Shown in pieces: positions 1 to 7,590 of a DNA stretch of 27,410 nucleotides. Made by a program: the position numbers and the translations under genes. The stretch covers positions 1 through 27,410 of the forward strand of contig NZ_CAMYPD010000037.1 in NCBI RefSeq assembly GCF_947286155.1. The letters are read 5' to 3'. The number at the start of each line of letters is the position of its first letter. Within the stretch, counting starts at the first letter, position 1. Below the pieces are notes generated by a model, which searched no databases, had not been told where the DNA came from, and saw only the letters and a list, made by a program, of their open reading frames with translations. Source of the stretch: an uncultured Tessaracoccus sp. (GTDB lineage Bacteria > Actinomycetota > Actinomycetes > Propionibacteriales > Propionibacteriaceae).

Positions 1-20
1 TCATCAAACCCACCAGCCAT
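1..20 (-). CDS. Start of a leftward gene that leaves the window (partial)
   Basis: Only the first codons are inside the window. Read leftward, ATG at 20-18 opens M-A-G-G-F-D and runs off the left edge. The main support is a TAGTGT box at 33-28, 7 nt upstream of this ATG, the same arrangement seen before many other genes here. Nothing can be said of the product. The six visible codons could also be chance, so confidence is low. Confidence 0.3.
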
Positions 21-27
21 GCAAAGA

Positions 28-33
28 ACACTA
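28..33 (-). promoter_or_regulatory. Probable -10 box (TAGTGT) of a leaderless leftward transcript
   Basis: TAGTGT lies 7 nt before the ATG at 20. The spacing matches the other TANNNT/start pairs in the window. I see no convincing -35 at the usual distance. Confidence 0.35.
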
Positions 34-136
34 CGCGCCCAGAGGGTCAACTCACACACAACCGACCCACCAATCACACAACTCCACCGCAAACCACACC
101 CTCAGAAGGATTGGAGCGACACATCAACGTCGGGAG

Positions 137-182
137 GCAGGTGACACTTGATCCGCAAGTGAGCCGCACAGGTTACCTATGC
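137..182 (+). repeat. 46-nt palindromic repeat, copy A
   Basis: This copy closely matches copies at 25018-25063 (same orientation) and 24945-24990 (arms inverted). It has a left arm beginning GCAGGTGACACTTG, a centre CAAGTGAG flanked by CCG on both sides, and a right arm with CCGCACAGGTTACC. The arms are roughly complementary, so it can fold. It lies about 50 bp downstream of the maf stop codon. Confidence 0.75.
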
Positions 183-235
183 CGGACGGGAGGGAGCCGG
201 GGGGGGGACAGCTTCGCGGGCGGACTCCGCCAGCC

Positions 236-844
236 CTATTGCGACGGCGCCTGCCAGAGCGTGTGCCAGGGGACGTCGAAATCGATCAGCATCTGCCGGA
301 CGAGCGGCAGGGAGATGCCGACGACGTTGAAGGGGTCGCCGTTCAGCGCGGTGACGAATGCCCCGCCGAGGCGGTTGATGGAGAAACCGCCGGCCACGTT
401 GACGGGTTCGCCGGTGGCGATGTACGCCGCGATCTCCTCGTCGGAGAGATCGGCGAAGTTCACGGTGGTCGACCGAATCTGGGTGCTGTGCTCGTCGTGC
501 CCACCGCGGCGAACCAGCACGAAATGCCCCGTGTGGATGACCGCCGTATGCCCGCGCATCCGCTGCCACAGCTTGAAAGCAGCCTCGGGTGTACGCGGCT
601 TGCCGCGCGCCTTGCCCTCGATCTCCATCACGGTATCCGCCGCCAGCACGACGACGTTGTCGTCGGTGAGCTGTTCCGCCACGGTGAGCCCCTTAGCCTC
701 AGCCAGGCGTGCACACAGTGCGGTGGGCGAAGGGTCGCGGACGGCGGACTCGTCGAAGCCGGAAATGACAACGTCGGCCTCGATACCCGCGTCGCGCAGC
801 ACCCTGCGCCTGGCTTCGGATTTCGACGCTAAGACGACGCGCAT
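236..844 (-). CDS. maf: Maf family nucleotide pyrophosphatase
   Basis: This is a Maf/YhdE-type house-cleaning enzyme of 202 aa. The family hydrolyses non-canonical or modified nucleoside triphosphates, such as dTTP/UTP analogues, to monophosphates and pyrophosphate in the cytoplasm. The sequence shows the N-terminal phosphate-binding motif VLASKSEARR (4-13), SGFDES (28-33), the AADTV segment with probable catalytic Asp70, and the GKP-x-EA segment near 81-88. I chose ATG at 844 because it overlaps the accE stop as TGATG and gives the usual MRVVLAS start. An in-frame ATG at 859 would add MAAPL and lies inside accE. Its place after accD5-accE matches other actinomycetes. It is the last gene of the leftward unit. 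Confidence 0.93.
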   Translation of the reverse strand: MRVVLASKSEARRRVLRDAGIEADVVISGFDESAVRDPSPTALCARLAEAKGLTVAEQLTDDNVVVLAADTVMEIEGKARGKPRTPEAAFKLWQRMRGHTAVIHTGHFVLVRRGGHDEHSTQIRSTTVNFADLSDEEIAAYIATGEPVNVAGGFSINRLGGAFVTALNGDPFNVVGISLPLVRQMLIDFDVPWHTLWQAPSQ

Positions 845-1047
845 CAGCGGCGCCGCCACGCTTCACGTCCGGGCACCAGCGGGGGACGCAGGATGCGATA
901 GTACGAATTCCAACCGCCTGCGAGCGGACGGTCATCGTTGCGGTGCAGCGCATCCGACTGACGCTTCTTCGCCAGCACAGCAACCAGCGCCGCGAACTCT
1001 TCGTCGGTGAGCGGCGTGCCGCGCACGGACCTCGTCGGCTCACTCAT
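844..1047 (-). CDS. accE: Acyl-CoA carboxylase epsilon subunit
   Basis: This small protein of 67 aa belongs to the actinobacterial acyl-CoA carboxylase epsilon family. These subunits bind the alpha-beta complex and increase its activity. The C-terminal half shows the family pattern of an SYYR segment followed by RPPLVPGREAWRR. The N-terminal LTDEEFAALVAVLA is a predicted amphipathic helix. The ATG overlaps the upstream accD5/pccB stop as ATGA, and its own stop overlaps the maf start, so the three genes are probably translationally coupled. No biotin-carrying alpha subunit gene is present in the window, so the partner must be encoded elsewhere. Confidence 0.88.
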   Translation of the reverse strand: MSEPTRSVRGTPLTDEEFAALVAVLAKKRQSDALHRNDDRPLAGGWNSYYRILRPPLVPGREAWRRR

Positions 1048-2618
1048 AGCGGAATGTTCCCATGCTTCTTCGGCGGTAGCGTCTCGCGCTTGGTGCGCAG
1101 CAGGCGCAGCGCCCGAATCACCTGCGCGCGCGTCTCGTGTGGGTAGATCACCTGGTCGATGTAGCCGCGGTCGGCCGCCACATATGGGTTGGTGAGCTCG
1201 TCGTCGTACTCGCGCACGAGCCGGTCGCGCTCGGCTGCAGGGTCGTCGGCCTCTGCGAGTTGCTTGCGGTAGAGAATCTCCACCGCTCCCGACGCGCCCA
1301 TCACGGCGATCTGCCCCGTCGGCCAGGAGAAGTTGATGTCTGCACCCAGGTGTTTGGACCCCATCACCACGTACGCGCCGCCGTAGGCCTTGCGGGTGAT
1401 GACGGTGAGTAGCGGGACGGTGGCTTCGGCGTAGGCGTAGATGAGTTTTGCGCCGCGACGAATGATGCCGCGGTGCTCCTGATCGACGCCAGGCAGGAAG
1501 CCGGGCACGTCGACGAACGTCAGCACCGGAATGTTGAAGGCATCGCAGGTACGCACGAACCGGGCGGCTTTCTCCGCCGAGTCAATGTCGAGGCAGCCTG
1601 CGAATACCGTCGGCTGGTTCGCGATGATGCCGATAGTGCGGCCTTCAATACGCCCAAAACCCGACAGCAGGGAACGTCCGAACAGCGGCATGACTTCGAG
1701 GAACTCGTCGTCGTCGAGCACATTGCGGATGATCTCCAGCATGTCGTAGGGCTGGTTCGGAGAATCGGGGATGAGGGTGTCCAGCTCGCGATCGTGGTCG
1801 GTGATGGTGAGGTCGACTTCCTCGTCGTCGAAAATCGGCGGATCCTCGAGGTTGTTCTGCGGCAGGTACGAGATGAGGTCGCGCACGTACTCGATAGCGT
1901 CGTTCTCGTCGGCCGCGAGGTAGTGCGCGTTGCCAGATTTGGTGTTGTGGGTGCGCCCGCCACCCAAATCCTCCATCGAGACGTCCTCGCCGGTCACCGT
2001 CTTAATGACCTGCGGGCCGGTGATGAACATCTGCGACGTCTGGTCGACCATCACTACGAAGTCCGTGAGCGCCGGCCCGTAGACGTGGCCGCCCGCCGCC
2101 GCACCCATGATGAGCGAGATCTGCGGAATCACACCCGACGCGTGGGTGTTGCGGCGGAAAATCTCGCCGTAGAGGCCGAGCGAGACCACGCCTTCTTGGA
2201 TGCGCGCGCCGCCGCCCTCGTTGATGCCGATGATCGGCACGCCGGTCTTCAGCGCGAAGTCTTGAATCTTGACGATCTTCTCGCCGTACACCTGCCCCAG
2301 CGCGCCACCGAAGATGGTGACGTCCTGGCTGAACACACACACCGGCCGGCCGTGGATCTCCCCGGTGCCGGTGATGACACCGTCGCCGAAGGGGCGCTTG
2401 GCATCCATGCCGAACGCGGTGGTGCGGTGACGAGAAAATTGGTCGAATTCTTGGAAGGTGCCCTCGTCGAGCAGCATGTGAATGCGCTCGCGGGCAGTCT
2501 GTTTGCCTTTGGCATGCTGTTTCGCGACGGCCTGCGCCGAGCCTGCGTGGATTGCCGCGTCGATGCGTTCTCCCAGCTCGGCGATGCGACCCGCAGTGGT
2601 CTGGGTGTCGATCTCCAT
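1044..2618 (-). CDS. accD5: Acyl-CoA (propionyl-CoA) carboxylase beta subunit
   Basis: This is the carboxyltransferase subunit (524 aa) of a biotin-dependent acyl-CoA carboxylase, most likely acting on propionyl-CoA to give methylmalonyl-CoA. Two crotonase-like carboxyltransferase halves are visible. The N-terminal half has INEGGGARIQEGV and SGVIPQISLIMG-AAAGGHVYGPAL. The C-terminal half has FVDVPGFLPGVDQEHRGIIR and YGGAYVVMGSKHLGADINF. The Asp in GADIN (about residue 427) may match Asp422 of Streptomyces coelicolor PccB, reported to affect acyl-chain choice; I could not align it. The start at 2618 is preferred because TATGGT lies 6 nt upstream; an upstream in-frame ATG at 2678 would add a basic non-family extension. 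The gene is divergent from birA, which fits a biotin link. Confidence 0.93.
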   Translation of the reverse strand: MEIDTQTTAGRIAELGERIDAAIHAGSAQAVAKQHAKGKQTARERIHMLLDEGTFQEFDQFSRHRTTAFGMDAKRPFGDGVITGTGEIHGRPVCVFSQDVTIFGGALGQVYGEKIVKIQDFALKTGVPIIGINEGGGARIQEGVVSLGLYGEIFRRNTHASGVIPQISLIMGAAAGGHVYGPALTDFVVMVDQTSQMFITGPQVIKTVTGEDVSMEDLGGGRTHNTKSGNAHYLAADENDAIEYVRDLISYLPQNNLEDPPIFDDEEVDLTITDHDRELDTLIPDSPNQPYDMLEIIRNVLDDDEFLEVMPLFGRSLLSGFGRIEGRTIGIIANQPTVFAGCLDIDSAEKAARFVRTCDAFNIPVLTFVDVPGFLPGVDQEHRGIIRRGAKLIYAYAEATVPLLTVITRKAYGGAYVVMGSKHLGADINFSWPTGQIAVMGASGAVEILYRKQLAEADDPAAERDRLVREYDDELTNPYVAADRGYIDQVIYPHETRAQVIRALRLLRTKRETLPPKKHGNIPL

Positions 2619-2624
2619 GCCGCC

Positions 2625-2630
2625 ACCATA
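2625..2630 (-). promoter_or_regulatory. -10 box (TATGGT) of the accD5-accE-maf unit, leaderless
   Basis: TATGGT, read leftward, ends 6 nt before the ATG at 2618, so the transcript would begin at or next to the start codon. It shares an 81-bp divergent spacer with the birA box. Confidence 0.55.
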
Positions 2631-2685
2631 CCGCCCGCGCCGCTTCGAGGCGCCGAGTTGCGAGAACCGACGCCGCACCAGGGCC

Positions 2686-2691
2686 TAGACT
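2686..2691 (+). promoter_or_regulatory. -10 box (TAGACT) of birA, leaderless
   Basis: TAGACT lies 8 nt before the GTG at 2700. No Shine-Dalgarno sequence is present there. The box supports GTG 2700 as the start instead of the internal ATG at 2757. Confidence 0.55.
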
Positions 2692-2699
2692 CACGTTTC

Positions 2700-3488
2700 G
2701 TGATCGAAACACGCATCGATATTCCTTCCATCAAGGGCCAGCTCCCCGCCGACACGATGTGGGGGCCGCTGGACTACGTCGCCTCCACTGGTTCGACGAA
2801 CGCCGACCTCTCCGTCGAAGCGCACGCCGGGCGAGCGGCCGGGCATGTACTGCTCGCGGGGGAACAAACCGCCGGGCGCGGCAGGCTCGCCCGAACCTGG
2901 GTGACACCCCCCGACGCGGCGGTGGCGATGTCGATGCTTCTTGCCCCCACGCAGCCCAGGGAACGCTGGGGCTGGCTGTCGCTGCTGACGGGGCTCGCCG
3001 TCGTCGATGCGTTGGGGGCGCTCGCGCCCGCGGACGTCGACGTCACCCTGAAATGGCCCAACGACGTGTTGGTGGATGGTGGCAAGGTGTGCGGCATCCT
3101 CTCCGAACTCGTCGAGAGCCCGAGCGGGGCGCGCGCCATCGTCGGGCTCGGCATCAATCTCACCCTCACCAAGGAGCAACTCCCGGTGCCGACGGCGAAC
3201 TCCCTCCTGCTCGCCGGATTCGAAACGACCGCCTCCGATGTCGTCGCCGGCGTGCTCACCCACTTCGAGCGCTACTACCGCGAATGGGAGCGCACCGGCA
3301 CGCTGCGCGACGAGTACCGTGCCCGCTGCGGCTCCATCGGCGCTGACCTGACCATCTCCGTCACGGGCAGCGACCCGATCCCCGGTGTCGGGCACGACGT
3401 CGATCACGACGGGTGCCTCGAGGTGCGCACCGCTCGCGGCATGGAATCGTTCGCCGTCGGAGACGTGGTGCATGCGCGCCTGGCGTGA
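2700..3488 (+). CDS. birA: Biotin--[acetyl-CoA-carboxylase] ligase
   Basis: This cytoplasmic enzyme (262 aa) makes biotinyl-5'-AMP and transfers biotin to the carrier lysine of acyl-CoA carboxylases. The catalytic motifs are clear: STGSTN (29-34) for substrate binding, GEQTAGRGRLARTW (54-67), the adenylate loop that is usually GRGRxGRxW and here has Ala for the second Gly, then LKWPNDVLV, KVCGILSEL and VGLGINL. The C-terminal SH3-like cap domain is present at about 215-262. There is no N-terminal helix-turn-helix, so this is a monofunctional class I ligase and not a BirA repressor. The GTG start follows a TANNNT box by 8 nt. It is divergent from the carboxylase beta subunit and is followed 12 nt later by the PH-domain gene. 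Confidence 0.93.
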   Translation: MIETRIDIPSIKGQLPADTMWGPLDYVASTGSTNADLSVEAHAGRAAGHVLLAGEQTAGRGRLARTWVTPPDAAVAMSMLLAPTQPRERWGWLSLLTGLAVVDALGALAPADVDVTLKWPNDVLVDGGKVCGILSELVESPSGARAIVGLGINLTLTKEQLPVPTANSLLLAGFETTASDVVAGVLTHFERYYREWERTGTLRDEYRARCGSIGADLTISVTGSDPIPGVGHDVDHDGCLEVRTARGMESFAVGDVVHARLA

Positions 3489-3500
3489 GAGTATGACGCC

Positions 3501-4010
3501 ATGGCATTCAACGAGAAGTACTTGGGCGCCGGGGAAACCATGGTGCTCCGCCTGCGCGAACACCCCAAGGCGCTGATCTGGCCCATCATCATCCTGATCC
3601 TGCTGGGCGCAGCCACCGGGGTCGGCATCGCATTCATGCCCGAAGGTTGGAAACCCGCCGGTATCTGGGCGCTCGTCGCAGTGGTGATCGTGCTGTTCAT
3701 CTGGCTGGTGTTCCTGCCGTGGCTGAGGTGGTACACCTCGACGATCGCCATCACGGATCGACGCATCATCACCCGCCACGGCATCCTCAACCGTAAAGGC
3801 CACGACCTGCCGCTGCGCCGCATCAACAACGTGAACTACGACCGCGACATCATCGACCGCATCTTCGGCTGCGGCACGCTCACGCTGGAGACGGCCGCGG
3901 GTAATCCGCTCGAGCTGCACGACATTCCCGACGTGGAGCGCAGCCAGATGATTATCAACGATCTCCTCTTCAACGAGGATGGCCCCGACGGAGACCCCCG
4001 CGGCGAGTAG
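3501..4010 (+). CDS. PH domain (bPH2/YdbS-like) membrane protein
   Basis: A 169-aa membrane protein. It has a short cytoplasmic N-terminus, two membrane helices at about 24-46 and 53-77, then a bacterial PH (bPH2, formerly DUF304) domain. The domain shows the usual WYTSTIAITDRRIITRHGI strand, followed by DLPLRRINNV and a FGCGTLTLET segment. The biochemical role of this family is not known. Related genes sit between birA and purK in mycobacteria, so the position supports orthology. The ATG is 12 nt after the birA stop with only a weak GAGAG upstream, which suggests co-transcription. The C-terminal tail is acidic (NEDGPDGDPRGE). Confidence 0.85.
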   Translation: MAFNEKYLGAGETMVLRLREHPKALIWPIIILILLGAATGVGIAFMPEGWKPAGIWALVAVVIVLFIWLVFLPWLRWYTSTIAITDRRIITRHGILNRKGHDLPLRRINNVNYDRDIIDRIFGCGTLTLETAAGNPLELHDIPDVERSQMIINDLLFNEDGPDGDPRGE

Positions 4011-4039
4011 TCCACACCCGGGCGCCGATGGGCTGGCGG

Positions 4040-4045
4040 TAGAGT
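4040..4045 (+). promoter_or_regulatory. -10 box (TAGAGT) of purK-purE, leaderless
   Basis: TAGAGT is 7 nt before the GTG at 4053 and falls in the 42-bp gap after the PH-domain gene. It implies that purK-purE can be transcribed separately from birA. I see no clear -35. Confidence 0.55.
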
Positions 4046-4052
4046 CAAGGCC

Positions 4053-5201
4053 GTGCGTTACTCAGTCGGAATCATCGGCGGCGGGCAGCTGGCCCGAATG
4101 ATGCAGCAGGCCGCCATCAGCCTCGGCATCGACGTTCACCTCTTCGCAGAAGCCGATGGGGTATCCGCGGCGCAAGTGGTGCCCGACGCGTTCGTCGGCG
4201 ACTACACCGATCTTGCCGACCTCGAACGTTTCGCCGAACGCTGCCAGGTGATCACGTTCGACCACGAACACGTCCCGACGAAACACCTGCGCGCACTCGA
4301 CGTCGAGGCCAGGCCCGGCCCCGACGCGCTCCAGTACGCCCAAGACAAGGCCGCGATGCGGCAGCGCATGAGTGAACTCGACGTGCCCTGCCCCGCCTAC
4401 GTCGTGTGTGACAGCGCCGCGGACGCCGTTGCGTTCGGCGAGCAGCAGGGATGGCCGATCATTCTCAAAACTTCCCGCGGCGGTTACGACGGCAAGGGCG
4501 TGTGGAAGATCGACGCCCCCGACGAGGTGGCGCAGGTGTTTGCGAACAAGCCCAAGGTGTCGGCGGGGGAGCCCGTGCGCATCGTCGCCGAGGAGTTCAT
4601 CGACTTCACCCGTGAACTCTCCGCCATCGTCGTGCGGTCGCCGTCGGGCCAGGTGGTGGCGTATCCCATTTCTGAGACGGTGCAGCGCGACGGCATCTGC
4701 GTCGAAACGACCACGCCCGCGCCGGGGCTTACCGACGAGCGCGCCGCCCAGCTGCAGTCGATGGCCATCCGCATCGCGAGCGAACTGGGCGTCGTCGGCG
4801 TCCTCGCGGTGGAGCTCATGGAAGCACCCGATGGGCGCATCGTCGTCAACGAGCTCGCCATGCGCCCGCACAACACCGGCCACTGGACCATCGACGGTGC
4901 CCACACCAGCCAGTTCGACAACCACATTCGCGCGGTGCTGGATCTGCCGCTCGGTGCGCCCGACATGACCGCGCCGGTCGTCGTCATGGCCAACGTGCTG
5001 GGTGGTTCTGAGGACGATCTCACCGGCGCGCTGCAGCACGTCTACGCCCGCGACCGCCATGCCCACGCACACCTCTACGGCAAGGACGTGCGGCCAGGGC
5101 GCAAGGTGGGGCACATCACCTGCACCGGCGACGACGTCGACGACGTGCGCCGTCGCGCCCGGCACGCCGCAAACTACATGATGGGAGTGAAGGATGACTG
5201 A
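4053..5201 (+). CDS. purK: 5-(carboxyamino)imidazole ribonucleotide synthase
   Basis: PurK (382 aa) is an ATP-grasp enzyme that uses ATP and bicarbonate to convert AIR to N5-CAIR in de novo purine synthesis. Visible motifs are the N-terminal nucleotide-binding loop GIIGGGQLARMM (6-17), the ATP-grasp segment PIILKTSRGGYDGKGVWKI, EEFIDFTRELSAIVVR, and the metal/ATP-binding region ELMEAPDGRIVVNELAMRPH followed by NTGHWTIDGAHTSQFDNH. Length is normal for the family. The GTG start follows a TANNNT box by 7 nt. The stop overlaps the purE start by 8 bp, so PurK and PurE, which act in consecutive steps, are probably translationally coupled. Confidence 0.96.
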   Translation: MRYSVGIIGGGQLARMMQQAAISLGIDVHLFAEADGVSAAQVVPDAFVGDYTDLADLERFAERCQVITFDHEHVPTKHLRALDVEARPGPDALQYAQDKAAMRQRMSELDVPCPAYVVCDSAADAVAFGEQQGWPIILKTSRGGYDGKGVWKIDAPDEVAQVFANKPKVSAGEPVRIVAEEFIDFTRELSAIVVRSPSGQVVAYPISETVQRDGICVETTTPAPGLTDERAAQLQSMAIRIASELGVVGVLAVELMEAPDGRIVVNELAMRPHNTGHWTIDGAHTSQFDNHIRAVLDLPLGAPDMTAPVVVMANVLGGSEDDLTGALQHVYARDRHAHAHLYGKDVRPGRKVGHITCTGDDVDDVRRRARHAANYMMGVKDD

Positions 5202-5688
5202 TCCGCTCGTGAGCATTGTGATGGGCTCGGACTCGGATTGGCCGACGATGGAGCCCGCCGCGAAGGCACTCGAGGAGTTCGACGTCGCCTATGAGGCCGA
5301 CGTGGTCTCCGCCCACCGGATGCCCGAAGACATGGTGACCTTCGGCCGGGAGGCGCACCGTCGGGGCATCAAGGCGATCATCGCGGGCGCCGGGGGAGCA
5401 GCGCACCTTCCCGGCATGCTCGCTTCTCTCACACCGCTGCCGGTGATCGGGGTTCCGGTGCCCTTGAAGCAGCTTGACGGGCTCGACTCGTTGCTGTCGA
5501 TCGTGCAGATGCCGGCGGGGGTGCCCGTCGCGACGGTGGCCATCGGCAACGCGCGCAACGCGGGCCTGCTCGCAGTGCGGATGCTGGCGGCAGCCAACCC
5601 CGCCCTGCAGGAGAAGATGCTCACGTTCCAAGCTGAGCTCCGCGACCTCGCCCGCGCGAAGGGCGAAAAAGTGCGCTCTGCGCTCTGA
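5194..5688 (+). CDS. purE: 5-(carboxyamino)imidazole ribonucleotide mutase
   Basis: Class I PurE (164 aa) moves the carboxylate of N5-CAIR to give CAIR, the step after PurK. The sequence shows IVMGSDSDW (8-16), the active-site SAHR with His41, AGAGGAAHLPGM (64-75), and SIVQMPAGVPVATVAIG-ARNAGLLA near the C-terminus. The presence of purK and the class I MGSDSDW/SAHR pattern indicate the bacterial mutase and not the animal-type AIR carboxylase. ATG at 5194 lies inside the end of purK, with AAGG a few bases upstream. A bidirectional hairpin terminator follows after 16 bp. Confidence 0.96.
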   Translation: MTDPLVSIVMGSDSDWPTMEPAAKALEEFDVAYEADVVSAHRMPEDMVTFGREAHRRGIKAIIAGAGGAAHLPGMLASLTPLPVIGVPVPLKQLDGLDSLLSIVQMPAGVPVATVAIGNARNAGLLAVRMLAAANPALQEKMLTFQAELRDLARAKGEKVRSAL

Positions 5689-5704
5689 ACACCACAGCAA
5701 CGAA

Positions 5705-5736
5705 TGAAGGGCCCGGCGTAATCGCCGAGCCCTTCA
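5705..5736. terminator. Bidirectional hairpin terminator between purE and the DUF3352 gene
   Basis: A near-perfect stem TGAAGGGCCCGGCG / CGCCGAGCCCTTCA with one mismatch and a TAAT loop. It sits exactly between two convergent stop codons (5688 and 5752). There is no long T-run on either side, as is common in high-GC actinomycetes. Confidence 0.75.
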
Positions 5737-5751
5737 CCTACGTGTGAGGGA

Positions 5752-7482
5752 TTAGTCGTCGAAGACCACCCGCACAACAGTCTTCGTCCGCTGACCGTCG
5801 ACGCTGCTCATCATGCCGACAGCTGCGATCGGGTCGACGTACTGCTTCGACTCCTCATCCATAGTGCTGTCGCTCAATTCAGCGATGGCATTCATGTTCA
5901 CGAACACGATGGCCTGCGCATCGTCGGTGACAACCTTCTTGTAGAAGTCGTTGTCCTTCAGCGACCCGCCCGTTACCTCGTCGGCGGAGTAGCCGCGCGT
6001 GTAGGTGACCGTGTTGCCGTCAGCGCCGCGCTCCACCGGAACTTGACCGCCCTGCGCTTCCAGCTGCTCGAACACCGGGTCGAGGATGGCGTTATGGCGT
6101 TCGACGTCGTCGGTGGCAACCTTGACGCCCAGCTTCACGTCGTCCATGTCCCCACCTGAGGACTCTCCGCCGACGGCAATCGCGAGCTGCTTTCCCAACA
6201 GCGCCTTCATGTCTTCCTCGGACTGGATGCCTACCTGGGTGAGCGGCTCCTGCAGCTCTGGGGTGTCAGCGATCTGCTTCCACAGCTGGCTGATCATCTC
6301 GTCGTTGAAGGCGATGCCGAACGCCATCGGGGCCTCGGCGGGAAGCGAGTCCACGAAGTCCTTCACAGACTCGCTCTTGCCGTTTTCAAAATCTGAGGCG
6401 AACGAGGCGTGCAGCGTGAGCGTGTTGTCTTCGACGTGCAGGCCAAGCGCGCCGTGCAGCGACTTCAGCGTCTCCAACTGTTGGACGACGTCAGCATCGA
6501 ACTCACGGGGGTTACTGTTCTTCAGGACCATCTCGACGGCCTTCGGGCTCACCCAAGCGCTGGCAAGGTTGCCCCCTTCGAGGGCCTTCATGTCGGCCTT
6601 GTACTGCTCGTTGTCCTTCACGGAGCCGTTCTCGAGCGCAGCCTTGAGGTCGGAGTCTTTATCCTCGATCACCATCAGGTTCTCGTGGAAGAAGTGCTTG
6701 CTGTTGTCCTTGCCGTGCTCCTTCATGAACGCATCGGCCTTGCCCTCGTCGGTGACCTCCACCGCCAGCACCGGCGTGACGGGGCTATCACCGAGTGGGC
6801 CGAACTCCTCATCGTCGCTGCTGGCGCCGCCCTCGGAGGGCAGGATGCCGAATGAGAGCGAGTTGCCCAACCAAGGCTTCACGTCTTCCTTGTAGTTGAT
6901 GTCGCTGTCATCGTCGGCGACGAGCTCCCACAGGATCTCTTTGTAGTCATCCGTGTCAGGCATGTCGTCGCCCTGAGGGAACTTCTCGACGATGTTCTTC
7001 AGCGCGAGCTTGTCCGCGTCCGCCGGGTTGAGCGACAGCTCGACGACGGCGATGGCGTTGTTCGGAATGCCCGCCGTGGCCGCCGAGGGGGAAGCTCCGT
7101 TAAAGAAGTTGTACGCGAGGAATCCGCCGCCGGCCACCAGGCCCGCTGCGACGACGCCGCTGATTACGACGGGAAGCTTCGACTTCTTCTTCGTGCCAAC
7201 CGGGCCGCCGGGGCCACCAGGGCCGCCGTAGCCGCCCGGACCGCCAGGACCACCGTAACCACCTGGGCCGCCAGGGGCGCCTGGGCCTGCAGGGCCCTGC
7301 TGCTGGTAGCCGCCAGGAGCACCCTGCGGGTTACCGCCTTGCTGTCCCCCCTGGAAGTGAGGACCTTGGTTCGGCTGCTGGCCTCCGAAGCTTCCGGGGC
7401 CCTGAGGCTGACCACCAGGTGGGCCTTGGTAGCCGCCCTGCGCTCCACCCTGCGGGTGGTTATTCCATTGCTGCTGGCTCAC
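5752..7482 (-). CDS. DUF3352-type membrane-anchored exported protein
   Basis: A 576-aa protein of unknown function. Residues 1-97 are a cytoplasmic low-complexity region rich in Gly, Pro and Gln, with PGGYGGPGG-type repeats near 70-94. A KKKSK stretch precedes one membrane helix at about 103-126. Residues 130-576 form a large extracellular part, acidic and Lys-rich, which I assign to DUF3352 by overall layout and text similarity (for example AIAVVELSLNPADADK at its start and repeated DDVERHNAILDPVF-like segments). The GTG start has AAGGAG about 8 nt upstream, one of the few clear Shine-Dalgarno sites here. It lies downstream of a leftward LCP gene after a 108-bp gap. An envelope role is inferred from topology only. 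Confidence 0.7.
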   Translation of the reverse strand: MSQQQWNNHPQGGAQGGYQGPPGGQPQGPGSFGGQQPNQGPHFQGGQQGGNPQGAPGGYQQQGPAGPGAPGGPGGYGGPGGPGGYGGPGGPGGPVGTKKKSKLPVVISGVVAAGLVAGGGFLAYNFFNGASPSAATAGIPNNAIAVVELSLNPADADKLALKNIVEKFPQGDDMPDTDDYKEILWELVADDDSDINYKEDVKPWLGNSLSFGILPSEGGASSDDEEFGPLGDSPVTPVLAVEVTDEGKADAFMKEHGKDNSKHFFHENLMVIEDKDSDLKAALENGSVKDNEQYKADMKALEGGNLASAWVSPKAVEMVLKNSNPREFDADVVQQLETLKSLHGALGLHVEDNTLTLHASFASDFENGKSESVKDFVDSLPAEAPMAFGIAFNDEMISQLWKQIADTPELQEPLTQVGIQSEEDMKALLGKQLAIAVGGESSGGDMDDVKLGVKVATDDVERHNAILDPVFEQLEAQGGQVPVERGADGNTVTYTRGYSADEVTGGSLKDNDFYKKVVTDDAQAIVFVNMNAIAELSDSTMDEESKQYVDPIAAVGMMSSVDGQRTKTVVRVVFDD

Positions 7483-7590
7483 GATCTCTCTCCTTCATGT
7501 GTGCAGTCGTTATCCAGGGTAGGGGTAGGGGAGGTCATTGCAACACGACTGAACGACGGAAATCTGCGTACGCGGCGCTGACGGCGAGCT

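Noticed and set aside
1473..2699. Long open frame antisense to accD5, continuous with birA
   Set aside because: The part before 2700 is the shadow of accD5 in high-GC sequence. It has Asp/Val/Arg-rich composition and no family motif. Only 2700-3488 is birA.
4062..5216. 384-codon open frame on the minus strand opposite purK
   Set aside because: It covers purK exactly in antisense, is rich in His, Val and Asp, and has no recognisable domain. purK is certain.
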